The translations under genes were made by a program, and so were the position numbers. Shown in pieces: positions 1-8,847 of a stretch of 64,000 bases of DNA. The stretch is from CAZGDB01 sp964524705. Its GTDB lineage: Bacteria > Pseudomonadota > Gammaproteobacteria > Berkiellales > Berkiellaceae. The notes beneath the pieces are model-generated. The model saw only the letters and a program-made list of their open reading frames with translations, did not search any database and had not been told where the DNA came from. Position 1 is the stretch's first letter. Each line of letters starts with the position of its first letter. The stretch lies in NCBI GenBank assembly GCA_964524705.1, contig CAZGDB010000002.1, forward strand, positions 1 to 64,000. Direction: 5' to 3'.

Positions 1-155
1 TCTTAATCTATTCCCTTTCGCATAAAACAAGTTATAGTACTTTCTTAATTACTGTACTGTACAAAGCTGCACAACACAAAGAGACCGTATTCTACTTGAA
101 CAAAGCTGCCGGCGCAATCCCGTCGCTATTGCATAAGCTAGTCAACTATTAATCT

Positions 156-1532
156 CTATTTTCCAAACAAGGAAGGCATTTTCCCTCCCATTAAGGCACC
201 TGCCTGCTTCATCATGCCAGACAGCCCCCCTTTCGCAAACTTTCGCATCATTTCCTGCATTTGGCCATATTGTTTCATCATTCTGTTAAAATCTTGCAAG
301 GTTTTACCCGAACCTTGGGTAATTCTACGTTTACGAGACCCTTGTTGTAATAAAATCGGACGCTTACGCTCCAAGGGCGTCATAGAATTTAATAAAACCA
401 ACATTACCTCTGCCGATTTATCTTGTTGCGCTTTCTCGCGCAGCGCAGCAGGCAAGTTCGCCATGCCAGGCAACTTATCCATCATGCTCGCCATACCACC
501 CATATTTTGCATTTGTATCAGCTGAAGACGAAAGTCTTCTAAATTAAAATCTTGTCCGCTTTGCAGTTTTTGAACTAAGTTTTCTGCCTGTTTTTGATCA
601 ACATGTTTTTCCATGTCTTCAATTAAAGATAAAATGTCTCCCATGCCCAAAATGCGAGAAGCTGCACGCTCTGGCGCAAAAACTTCTAAGGCATCTATTT
701 TCTCTCCCACACCTATAAACTTAACAGGTTTTTGAGTGATAAATTTAATTGATAAAATAGCGCCGCCGCGTGAATCACCATCCATCTTTGTTAAAATCAG
801 TCCAGTCAAAGGTAATCGGCTAGAAAAACTACGGGCTGTACGAGCTGCTTCTTGGCCCATCATGCCATCAGCTACAAACAACGTTTCTTGTGGTTTAAGT
901 AATGCTTGCAAAGCTTCTACTTCTGCCATTAGGGGTTCATCAACATGTAAACGCCCTGCTGTATCTACCAACAACACATCAAAAACTTGGTTTTTAGCTT
1001 GTTGTAAGGCTAGGCTCGCAATTTGTTCAGGCGTAGACTCAGGGCTTGCAGGACAACATGCAACCCCAGCTTGTTCAGCTAAGATAGCTAACTGCTCCAT
1101 AGCTGCTGGCCTATAAATATCCACACTCACCACTAATACACGTTTTTTATGTTTTTCTTTTAAAAGACGCGCTAATTTGATCGTAGAGGTCGTTTTACCA
1201 GACCCTTGCAAGCCTACGAGCAACATCACAACAGGTGCTGCTGCTTGTAAATTCAAAGCGACCGTTTCATCCCCTAAAAAGGAGACGAGCGCATCATTGA
1301 CAACCTTGATCAACATTTTTGCAGGATCTAACCCTTTTTTAATTTCCATCCCGCGCGCACGATTTTGTAAATCGGCTAAAAATGCATCGACCACTTCATA
1401 AGCTACATCTGCTTCTAATAAGGCAACCCGGACCTCTTCCATGGTCTCGCGCATATTATCGTCAGTTAACTGACCCTTCCCCAACAGTTTTTGAAATGTC
1501 CGACCTAGTTTTTGACTTAAGCTTTCAAACAT
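156..1532 (-). CDS. ffh: Signal recognition particle protein Ffh
   Basis: Protein part of the signal recognition particle; binds 4.5S RNA and signal sequences emerging from the ribosome and delivers ribosomes to FtsY at the inner membrane. The 458-aa product has an N-terminal four-helix domain, a G domain with GLQGSGKTT, DTAGRLH and TKMDGDSRGG motifs, and a methionine-rich C-terminal M domain. The frame is open 18 codons further upstream, but the ATG at 1532 has an AAGGA Shine-Dalgarno about 7 bases away and begins with the family-typical MFESLSQKL. Divergent from the ypjD remnant, with only 56 bases between them. No terminator is obvious in bases 1-155. Confidence 0.97.
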   Translation of the reverse strand: MFESLSQKLGRTFQKLLGKGQLTDDNMRETMEEVRVALLEADVAYEVVDAFLADLQNRARGMEIKKGLDPAKMLIKVVNDALVSFLGDETVALNLQAAAPVVMLLVGLQGSGKTTSTIKLARLLKEKHKKRVLVVSVDIYRPAAMEQLAILAEQAGVACCPASPESTPEQIASLALQQAKNQVFDVLLVDTAGRLHVDEPLMAEVEALQALLKPQETLFVADGMMGQEAARTARSFSSRLPLTGLILTKMDGDSRGGAILSIKFITQKPVKFIGVGEKIDALEVFAPERAASRILGMGDILSLIEDMEKHVDQKQAENLVQKLQSGQDFNLEDFRLQLIQMQNMGGMASMMDKLPGMANLPAALREKAQQDKSAEVMLVLLNSMTPLERKRPILLQQGSRKRRITQGSGKTLQDFNRMMKQYGQMQEMMRKFAKGGLSGMMKQAGALMGGKMPSLFGK

Positions 1533-1588
1533 ACCTTTGTCCTTAAACACGAAAAATTTGGAGGCAGGATAGCAAATTTTCCCCAACT

Positions 1589-2029
1589 ATGCGAAGATTG
1601 CCCTCTATGACAGCACCGCTCTCGTTACATTATTTCTTCTCTTGCCTTACAGCTACCATCATTGTGTTCGCTGCTCTCCATAGCGCCTTGATCTTGTGGC
1701 AGGATAAGCGCCTAAAGCATCCAGAACTCTCTCATTGCCCCTTACCACTGCCCTCTATTGAACAAAGTGGACGACGTCTGTATTGGTTACTCATGCTAGG
1801 TTTAGCGGGTCTAACACTCTGCTTGCTCACAGCACCGGGATTTTTAGAGCCTCAACTAACTATTCGTTGGGGTACGAAGATTACTTTTTCTGTCATTGCG
1901 TGGGGGCTATTTTTTAAAATCTGGCTAGACTATCAAAAGGGCCGCTTAAAAATACTCAAAGCTGCCTGGCAGACCTGGACCGTATTACTAGTCCTTGGTA
2001 TCATTTACTTGGTTTCTTTTATAACTTAG
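1589..2029 (+). CDS. ypjD: Half-length YpjD/CcsA-like membrane protein (N-terminal half missing)
   Basis: The 146 residues align by eye with the C-terminal half of E. coli YpjD (about 265 aa), an inner-membrane protein of the cytochrome c assembly family. Shared features are the segment around LHSALILWQDKRLKH, the LTLC segment and the last two membrane helices. About three to four hydrophobic segments remain; the first half of the normal protein is absent. It sits between ffh and corB as ypjD does in E. coli, which supports the identity. No Shine-Dalgarno is visible before the ATG at 1589 or the alternative at 1607. It may be a decayed gene or a shortened lineage-specific form. Confidence 0.7.
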   Translation: MRRLPSMTAPLSLHYFFSCLTATIIVFAALHSALILWQDKRLKHPELSHCPLPLPSIEQSGRRLYWLLMLGLAGLTLCLLTAPGFLEPQLTIRWGTKITFSVIAWGLFFKIWLDYQKGRLKILKAAWQTWTVLLVLGIIYLVSFIT

Positions 2030-2051
2030 TTTCTGACTAGAAGGAGGTTTT

Positions 2052-3365
2052 TTGGATACCCCGGTTCCCTTGAGTCTATTAGTAAGTGGATTAGTACTCT
2101 TATTCTGCCTATCAGCGTTCTTCTCTGCCTCTGAAACATCCATGATGCTTTTAAACCGGTATAGATTACGTCATTTAGCTAAAAACAATAAACATGCACG
2201 TACCATCTTAACTTTGTGGGAAAAACCAGACCGTTTCCTGAGTATGATTTTATTTGGGAACACCTTCGCAAACTATGGTGTTGCGACCGTTGCCGCCATG
2301 ATTGGCGCCCGTTATTTTGATGACATCACACTTTTTATATGGACAATTGGCGTTTCTTTATTTTTACTGATTATTTGTGAAAGCACGCCTAAAACGATTG
2401 CCACCGTTTACGCTGACAAAATGGCGTATGCCGCAGCAACTCCGTTAAAGTATTTTTCTTGGATCTTAGCCCCACTGGTGAATTTTAGTAATTTCTTCTC
2501 TAATGGCTTACTGCGTTGCTTTGGCGTACGCCCTCGAGCACTTCATTTAGACACCGTCTCCCGTGAAGAATTACGCGTGCTCGTAAGTGAAGCTGCAGCA
2601 CGCATCCCCAATTCTCATAAAAGCATGTTATTAAGTATTTTAGATCTCGAACAAGCCAAAGTTGAAGATGTGATGATCCCAAGAACAGAAATCGCAGCCA
2701 TTGACCTTCAAAGCCCATGGTCTACGATTGTCGCTCAACTCGTCCACTGCACACATACTGAATTACCTGTATATCATGAAGAGCTCGACAATATTATTGG
2801 CTTTCTAAAAATTAAAAATTTACTCCCCTTAATTGCCTCCGCCAGTTTTGATAAAAAACAACTATTGGCGCATTTGCAAGAAGGATACTTTGTTCCAGAA
2901 GGCACCCCGCTGACCATGCAGCTCTTACAATTTCAACAAGTACAACGTAAAGTCGCCTTGGTAGTAGATGAATATGGCGATATTCAAGGTTTATTAACCT
3001 TGACAGATATTCTAGAAGAGATCGTTGGCGAATTTGGTAATGAACCTACTCCCTTACAACAACGTGTTCATGTACAAGAGGATGGTAGTTTCTTGGTAGA
3101 CGGAAGCATTCCCATTCGTGACCTGAATAAAATTATGGAATGGGTGCTGCCTACTACAGGGCCACGTACTTTAAGTGGACTGCTCATTGAACGATTAGAA
3201 GCGATCCCAGAAGTCGGCACCTGCTTATTAATTGAGAACTACCCATTAGAAGTAGTACAAGTACAAGATAATATGATTAAACGCATTCGTATTAGTCGCC
3301 CCTTGCTGAATCGTCCAGAAGGAGCGCCTAAAAATATGCCTGAGCCAACGGAAGAAGAAGATTAA
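2052..3365 (+). CDS. corB: CorB/YfjD-family CNNM transporter-like protein (DUF21-CBS-CorC domains)
   Basis: Inner-membrane protein of the CorB/HlyC-CorC family, implicated in magnesium efflux and resistance. The 437 residues hold an N-terminal DUF21 membrane domain (about residues 5-150), a CBS-domain pair (about 200-330, including VMIPRTEI) and a CorC_HlyC C-terminal domain. The start is TTG, preceded by a near-perfect AAGGAGG at 2041-2047. It follows ypjD by 22 bases, as in E. coli. Its stop overlaps the stop of the convergent ABC exporter in the palindrome TTAA. Family assignment is firm; the transported ion is inferred from the family. Confidence 0.9.
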   Translation: MDTPVPLSLLVSGLVLLFCLSAFFSASETSMMLLNRYRLRHLAKNNKHARTILTLWEKPDRFLSMILFGNTFANYGVATVAAMIGARYFDDITLFIWTIGVSLFLLIICESTPKTIATVYADKMAYAAATPLKYFSWILAPLVNFSNFFSNGLLRCFGVRPRALHLDTVSREELRVLVSEAAARIPNSHKSMLLSILDLEQAKVEDVMIPRTEIAAIDLQSPWSTIVAQLVHCTHTELPVYHEELDNIIGFLKIKNLLPLIASASFDKKQLLAHLQEGYFVPEGTPLTMQLLQFQQVQRKVALVVDEYGDIQGLLTLTDILEEIVGEFGNEPTPLQQRVHVQEDGSFLVDGSIPIRDLNKIMEWVLPTTGPRTLSGLLIERLEAIPEVGTCLLIENYPLEVVQVQDNMIKRIRISRPLLNRPEGAPKNMPEPTEEED

Positions 3366-5089
3366 AGACTCTCAGGTAAAAATCCACCTACCTGAAAGTT
3401 CCACAATTTTGCATAGTACCCATTTTTTGCTAAGAGCTCTGCATGTGTGCCATCTTCAACAATACGTCCACGTTGAAATACCAATATCCTGTCCATATTG
3501 AGTAACGTAGACAAACGATGGGCAATCACTAAAACAGTTTTATGTTGCATCAGATGCGCCAAGCTATCTTGAATCAAGCGTTCTGTTCCAGAATCCAATG
3601 CACTAGTCGCCTCATCTAAAATCAAAATCGGTGCATTTTTTAAAATAGCACGCGCAATCGCAATACGCTGTTTTTGACCGCCAGATAACTTAACCCCCCG
3701 TTCACCGGCTAAGGTTGCATACCCCTGTGGCAGTTGTGTAATAAATTCATGCGCATGTGCTAATTCTGAAGCACGATAGACAGCTTCATTATCTACCTCC
3801 CTATCACCATATTGTATGTTTTCTAGCAAGCTACGATTAAATAAGAGTGGCTCTTGTGGAATAACCGCGACTTGTTTACGCAAAGAGTCTTGTGTCACTT
3901 GCTTAATATCTTGACCATCAATCAAGATCCGACCTGATTTTAAATCATATAAGCGTAAAATCAGGTTTACAAAGGTTGTTTTACCACTTCCAGAGCAACC
4001 TACTAACCCGACCTTTTGTCCGCCCAATATTTTAACGGACTTATTAGTAAATAAAGGATCGTCCTCATCAAAATAGAAAGCAACTTTGTCAAACTCAATG
4101 ACCCCATTCGTCACTTCCAACCTACTAGCATCTGGCACATCTACAACCTCATGTGCATGCCCCATGACACTTAAGCCCTGACTGCACTGTCCTGCTAATT
4201 CTGAGAAGCGAGAGAAATCATCGGATAAATACCAAATAGTTTCCGCAACCGCCAAACATAAAGTCAAGATAAGGGCAAAGTCGCCCACTGTCACAATTTG
4301 GCGTTGCCGTGCCCACACTAAAAAAGCCAAAGACAACCCCATCAACATTACAATAGACGTACCCTGCCAAAAACGGATCCATAACAAATAGCGGCGCATC
4401 TGTATATCTTTATTAATAACAAAATCTAAATCTTTCTTTAAACGTGCATCTTCATATGCTTGCCCCGAAAAAAGCCGTACATTCATAATGTTACCAAAGA
4501 CATCTACTAATTTTCCGGTGGTTTGCGTGGTGGCTTGTGAAAAATCAAAAGAATATTTTCTGCCTTTCTTGCTCACCATAAAACTCAAGGCTAAAAAGAA
4601 TATGGTCCACCCCATAAAGAAAACCGCCAATAACGGATGTACGGTCGCCATCGTAACGCTGACGCCAATCAAACCTAGACAAGGGGTTAAGAATCGATCA
4701 ATCGATAAGGTTATCAATTCTTGGGCACCATTGGCTAAGTTTTGCAGTTTAGTCGCAAGAGCACCTGAAAACTGTTGCTGAAAATAATGATGAGCATGCC
4801 CTTGTAGATAGCGGTTTACTTCTAGGATAATTTTTTGTTTTAAGCGGGGGAAAAAATACATGCCGACTAAGTCATAAAAACAATAAGTCAGATTAATAAA
4901 TGCTGTTGCAGCAACGTACAATGCTGCCGGTCCCAATAACAACATGGCAATATTGGTGTCAGAAGCCATTTCTACACGATCGAAAATCACTTTTACAACA
5001 TAGGGTCTAAATGACAGATCTACTGCCCCTAAAACCGCCACCATAATTAAGCCAAACATCGGTAGTTTAAAAGCACGTAATTGGTGCAT
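3362..5089 (-). CDS. ABC exporter, fused permease and ATPase (MsbA/LmrA type)
   Basis: A half-transporter expected to work as a homodimer in the inner membrane. Residues 1-300 form a six-helix exporter membrane domain. The ATPase domain has Walker A GCSGSGKTT, signature LSGGQKQR, Walker B ILILDEATS and an H-loop in VIAHRLS. The substrate cannot be told from sequence. The start is uncertain. ATG at 5089 (TTG at 5092) has no Shine-Dalgarno, while the frame stays open upstream to a stop at 5161. That extension has a plausible N-terminus (VPFQINLTSF) preceded by AGGGGG and an ATC codon at 5140. True initiation may therefore lie about 17 codons upstream at a non-standard codon. Confidence 0.88.
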   Translation of the reverse strand: MHQLRAFKLPMFGLIMVAVLGAVDLSFRPYVVKVIFDRVEMASDTNIAMLLLGPAALYVAATAFINLTYCFYDLVGMYFFPRLKQKIILEVNRYLQGHAHHYFQQQFSGALATKLQNLANGAQELITLSIDRFLTPCLGLIGVSVTMATVHPLLAVFFMGWTIFFLALSFMVSKKGRKYSFDFSQATTQTTGKLVDVFGNIMNVRLFSGQAYEDARLKKDLDFVINKDIQMRRYLLWIRFWQGTSIVMLMGLSLAFLVWARQRQIVTVGDFALILTLCLAVAETIWYLSDDFSRFSELAGQCSQGLSVMGHAHEVVDVPDASRLEVTNGVIEFDKVAFYFDEDDPLFTNKSVKILGGQKVGLVGCSGSGKTTFVNLILRLYDLKSGRILIDGQDIKQVTQDSLRKQVAVIPQEPLLFNRSLLENIQYGDREVDNEAVYRASELAHAHEFITQLPQGYATLAGERGVKLSGGQKQRIAIARAILKNAPILILDEATSALDSGTERLIQDSLAHLMQHKTVLVIAHRLSTLLNMDRILVFQRGRIVEDGTHAELLAKNGYYAKLWNFQVGGFLPESL

Positions 5090-5246
5090 CAAAAAAGATG
5101 TTAAATTGATTTGAAATGGTACCTGAGCAGTGGTGTTGATTTCTCTACCCCCTAGGAATTAAGTTAAACAGCTAGTAAAATAGTATCTACAACGCCAGAG
5201 CAGCGCCTGAGCGTATTGTAAGAACTATCCCCAACTATGACAAGAG

Positions 5247-6605
5247 CTATCGCGTGCTCGTAGGCAATGCTGGTCCCCGTAAGGCAATTTTATTTTTATT
5301 GGCAACAGGAACGGGCGTAGGTGCGCGTTTTGCTTGAATTTTTGATTTGGATGGAGGCCGCTTTTTCTTAGCCGCAACAACATTCAGTTTCTTATTATAC
5401 TGACGTTTTACCACTGTACTATTGACAGGGCTTGGTGCTCCAGACCAGTTTTTTTCAGGCAACCGCAAAAACATATCAAAAAACCGTAAGGCTGTTTGCC
5501 AAGAAAATCCTGTATCGGCATTTTGTAAGATCACAATACCAACTTTTTTATCTGGCATTACTGCCATAAAATTCATAAACCCTTTGAGCATCCCACCATG
5601 GTAAACTACTTTATGGTTTGCAAAATGCATAATTCTAAAACCCATCCCATAATAAGAACCATGAATTCTATCTCTAAAATGCCTATAACGTTGGTTTCCA
5701 TCATGTGCAACAACATAAGGGCTGTGTAATTGCGCTAGATACTTAGGTTGGAGCAAACCTGGATATCCTCCAAGCTGCAATTGTAAAAATTTTGCCATGT
5801 CTCGAATGGAGGAATTCACACCACCAGCAGGTGCCACTGCATAATATCCTTGTGAGTGACTCCCCAACGCAGCCATACCATTTTTAGTACGTACATGTGG
5901 TTGTGCATAGTTATAAGTATTTAATAATCCTTCTAAGCTTGCAGAAGTATGATCCATATGCAAAGGCTGTAATAATCGGGTTTTTAAAGCTTGTTCAAAA
6001 GATTGCGCTGTTGTTTGTTGTACGACGTCCTTAATCAAACTAAACATCGCATTATGGTAGTCAAAACAGCGTCCTGGTGCACATAAGGCCTTCGTACTTT
6101 GCATTTTGCTTTTAATGTCTTTATAGGGCACATAACTTTCAATCATGTGATTAAAACCCGCCCTTGGTATTCCAGAGCTATGACTTAAAATATGCCTCAA
6201 ACGCAAATCTGATGCATTAGGCGCACGCTCTAAATGAAACCCAGGTAAATATTGTGCAACCGGGTCGTCAAAATGCAACACCCCTTCTTGTGCTAACAAT
6301 GCTGCCAAGGTCCCTGCAAACGGTTTAGATACGGATCCTAACTGAAAGACAGTATCTAAGTTTACAGGTTCACGCGTTTTTAAATTACGTACCCCAAAGC
6401 CTTCCATCCAAACCACTTGCCCTTGATAGACGATCGCCACTGCAGTGCCCGGGATATGACGACGTTTCACTTCTTGTGCAAAAAATGTGCGATACCGTGC
6501 TAAAACCGGATCGATAGCTTGCTGTGCTTTTTGTTCTGCAGTGAATGCAAAAATTGGTTGGCTAACCCAGAAGATTGCCGTCAATACCCAAAATTTTAGC
6601 TTCAT
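5247..6605 (-). CDS. Periplasmic serine hydrolase, class C beta-lactamase/DD-peptidase family
   Basis: Secreted penicillin-binding-protein-like hydrolase of 452 aa. Residues 1-20 are a signal peptide (positively charged MKLK, hydrophobic core, FA end). The catalytic SxxK is S91-V-S-K94, the second motif is Y183-H-N185, and the third motif, normally KTG, reads HGG near residue 350. This is the Beta-lactamase (PF00144) fold; members act as esterases, D-amino-acid peptidases or carboxypeptidases, so the substrate is open. An unusual lysine- and proline-rich tail of about 55 residues follows the catalytic domain. The gene stands alone, upstream of the ABC exporter on the same strand. Confidence 0.85.
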   Translation of the reverse strand: MKLKFWVLTAIFWVSQPIFAFTAEQKAQQAIDPVLARYRTFFAQEVKRRHIPGTAVAIVYQGQVVWMEGFGVRNLKTREPVNLDTVFQLGSVSKPFAGTLAALLAQEGVLHFDDPVAQYLPGFHLERAPNASDLRLRHILSHSSGIPRAGFNHMIESYVPYKDIKSKMQSTKALCAPGRCFDYHNAMFSLIKDVVQQTTAQSFEQALKTRLLQPLHMDHTSASLEGLLNTYNYAQPHVRTKNGMAALGSHSQGYYAVAPAGGVNSSIRDMAKFLQLQLGGYPGLLQPKYLAQLHSPYVVAHDGNQRYRHFRDRIHGSYYGMGFRIMHFANHKVVYHGGMLKGFMNFMAVMPDKKVGIVILQNADTGFSWQTALRFFDMFLRLPEKNWSGAPSPVNSTVVKRQYNKKLNVVAAKKKRPPSKSKIQAKRAPTPVPVANKNKIALRGPALPTSTR

Positions 6606-6760
6606 AACTTAAACTTTTAATATCCTTATAGTATTAGTATATCGTTGAACTACGCTGAGAATCTAATCCTATCTGCATCTTTGCTTTACAAAAATCTCAA
6701 CTGGTGTTAAATTTTTGTTGTTGTTTAACTAACCTCATAATAATAACTTAAGGTAACGTC

Positions 6761-7714
6761 ATGATAATTCGCCATATTTGCACACTAGCACTCACACTAT
6801 TAGCAACTCCTGTTTTTGCATTATGGTCTGATGCAGATCGTTGGAATGTACAAGCAAACATTGGTTTACAAGAAGGGAAAAGCTACGAACGCGTTTATGT
6901 AGGTGATGTACGCGTCAGCGAACTCACCTGGGACATCAAAAATATCCCAACAGGGATTATTACAGCAACCTATACCTATAATCCTTTTGTACGCTGGAAT
7001 TTCCAATACTGGACGACGCTAGATAAAGGGCACAGCAAGATGGTAGATAGAGATTGGTTAGATGCAGATCGCAGACTACAAACCCATTACTCGATTGCCG
7101 AATATGCGCCGCTCAGAGCAGAAGGTGCAACTATTTCTATGGATTTACTTTTTAAAGAAACTGAAGCACAAACCTTGCTACTCAGTCATAACCATCAATG
7201 GTCTATCCATATGCCTGCCATACGCATTTTTGGAACACTTGGCATCAAAAGTGAGGACTATGATTGGAAAAGCTATGGGGGCTATGCAGTGTATCCTTCT
7301 GGCTACATACCTTTTCCCAAAAATGAACTCGGTATATCTTATCGCCAAGAACTAGATGCTCCATTTGTAGGGCTGACCTGCGAGATTACTCTACCCAAAG
7401 GCACCTTAACCTTACAAGGCACTGCTACGAATCAAACGGGAATAGAAGATTATGACATACATCATTCTCGCGCGATTGCCTATAATGACTCTTTTGAAAA
7501 AGTACGCTGGTATACGGCTAATATACAATATGCTTATCCACTCTTGAAAGATCTGACCCTGCATCTTGGCTATGGCATGGATTGGATCCCTAACCAACGC
7601 GGCGATATTTTTCTAATAGACCTTTCATCTGGAAGCGGTGCTTTTTTTGATAATGATGCCGGTATTGCACGCCGTTTGCACCACTATACAATTGGAATTA
7701 AAAAACAATTTTAA
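6761..7714 (+). CDS. Omptin-family outer-membrane protease (first of a tandem pair)
   Basis: Outer-membrane aspartic-type protease of the omptin family (OmpT, Pla). A signal peptide covers residues 1-20 and the mature part is a ten-strand beta-barrel ending in phenylalanine. The catalytic pairs of OmpT are visible: D96 and D98 in MVDRDW, D232 and H234 in DYDIHH. Further landmarks are GKSYERVY and PFVGL. Length (317 aa) matches the family. A second omptin gene follows after a hairpin terminator. Omptins cleave host proteins and antimicrobial peptides and usually need lipopolysaccharide for activity; the target here is unknown. Confidence 0.9.
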   Translation: MIIRHICTLALTLLATPVFALWSDADRWNVQANIGLQEGKSYERVYVGDVRVSELTWDIKNIPTGIITATYTYNPFVRWNFQYWTTLDKGHSKMVDRDWLDADRRLQTHYSIAEYAPLRAEGATISMDLLFKETEAQTLLLSHNHQWSIHMPAIRIFGTLGIKSEDYDWKSYGGYAVYPSGYIPFPKNELGISYRQELDAPFVGLTCEITLPKGTLTLQGTATNQTGIEDYDIHHSRAIAYNDSFEKVRWYTANIQYAYPLLKDLTLHLGYGMDWIPNQRGDIFLIDLSSGSGAFFDNDAGIARRLHHYTIGIKKQF

Positions 7715-7725
7715 TCCTTGCACCA

Positions 7726-7780
7726 GCGTTGAGTGTGGTCGTCATTTGCTGCTACACTCAACGTTCTTTCAATTTTTTTG
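7726..7780 (+). terminator. Hairpin terminator between the two omptin genes
   Basis: Perfect 10-base arms, CGTTGAGTGT at 7727-7736 and its complement at 7754-7763, with a 17-base loop, followed by the T-rich run TTCTTTCAATTTTTTT. It is placed 12 bases after the first omptin stop and ends about 15 bases before the ATG of the second, so it either insulates or attenuates transcription of the second gene. Confidence 0.75.
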
Positions 7781-7794
7781 AATACTACAATTAT

Positions 7795-8754
7795 ATGTCA
7801 CATAACTTAAAATCTGCACTCTCTGCAGTGTGTTTATTCCTGTCTACGCCATTAGCCGCACACCATCCCGTATTAGACCCGCAATATTGGCAACTCCAAG
7901 CAGATATTAGTATTCAAGAAGGAAAAGTCTATGAACGTGTCTTTGATGGTAGCCATAAACTCAGCGAACTAGAATGGGATATTAAAGGTATTCCAGTAGG
8001 GACCTTAACAGCCTCGTATGCCTACAGTTCCATTGTCAACTGGCATTTTGCGTTGTGGTCTCGCCTCATGAATGAAGGCAATGGTCAAATCATCGATAGA
8101 GATTGGCTCAACTATACCTCTGCTACCCCCACCCATTTGTCTATCTCTAAGGCACCTATGACTCGAGCCCATGGCTATACTGTATCTGTGGACGCCATAA
8201 TAAGCCATACACCAAACTATGATATAGAATTCGAAGGTTTCCCTTATAGTCTGCATATGGAAGCTGCCCAGCTGCGCGGTATAGTCGGTTATAAAACCAG
8301 TCTATACCGTTGGATCACCCATGGCGGTATACTCCATTATCCTGAAGGCTCCTTTACGATTCCTAATAATGTAGTAGACCTTTGGTATGAACAAAGACTA
8401 CGTGCCCCCTTTGTCGGCCTTGCCTATACCTGCAAGCTAGATGCTGGTGCACTCACTCTACAAGCTACAGCGACTAGTTTTGCAACTGCGGACGATCTCG
8501 ACAAGCATTATTCACGAGACCTTATTTTTGAAGGAGAGTTTCATCTAGCAGAATGGTATACCTTGGAGGCACACTACCTCTATCCACTGAGCGATAACTT
8601 AAATATCCATCTTGGATACGCTTTAGACTGGATGCCAACCCGTAGAGGTAATACTGCCATTCACGATCCAGACTTTACCGTAGAATTTGCAGATAGTGCT
8701 GGGATTGCACATAAAACCCATCATTATACTCTAGGATTGCATCAACAATTTTAA
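7795..8754 (+). CDS. Omptin-family outer-membrane protease (second of a tandem pair)
   Basis: Paralogue of the preceding gene. The catalytic residues are conserved: D101 and D103 in IIDRDW, D236 and H238 in DLDKHY. The GKVYERVF and PFVGL landmarks and the C-terminal phenylalanine are also present. The frame opens earlier (7729), but that stretch lies in the terminator hairpin. The ATG at 7795 begins a proper signal peptide ending at AAHH and gives 319 aa. Only about 15 bases separate the terminator from this ATG, so expression probably depends on read-through or an overlapping promoter. The extracellular loops differ between the two copies, which suggests different substrates. Confidence 0.88.
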   Translation: MSHNLKSALSAVCLFLSTPLAAHHPVLDPQYWQLQADISIQEGKVYERVFDGSHKLSELEWDIKGIPVGTLTASYAYSSIVNWHFALWSRLMNEGNGQIIDRDWLNYTSATPTHLSISKAPMTRAHGYTVSVDAIISHTPNYDIEFEGFPYSLHMEAAQLRGIVGYKTSLYRWITHGGILHYPEGSFTIPNNVVDLWYEQRLRAPFVGLAYTCKLDAGALTLQATATSFATADDLDKHYSRDLIFEGEFHLAEWYTLEAHYLYPLSDNLNIHLGYALDWMPTRRGNTAIHDPDFTVEFADSAGIAHKTHHYTLGLHQQF

Positions 8755-8847
8755 GGTGTAAAACTCAGAACAAAAGAGCATAGCTTTTTTCTCTGAAGTG
8801 ATTACACTTTATAAGAATATTGATACTTTTTGCGCAAGGATGCGGAC

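Noticed and set aside
1..155. Repeated ACAAAGCTGC words before ffh 3' end
   Set aside because: Two copies only; no evidence of a structured repeat family or gene.
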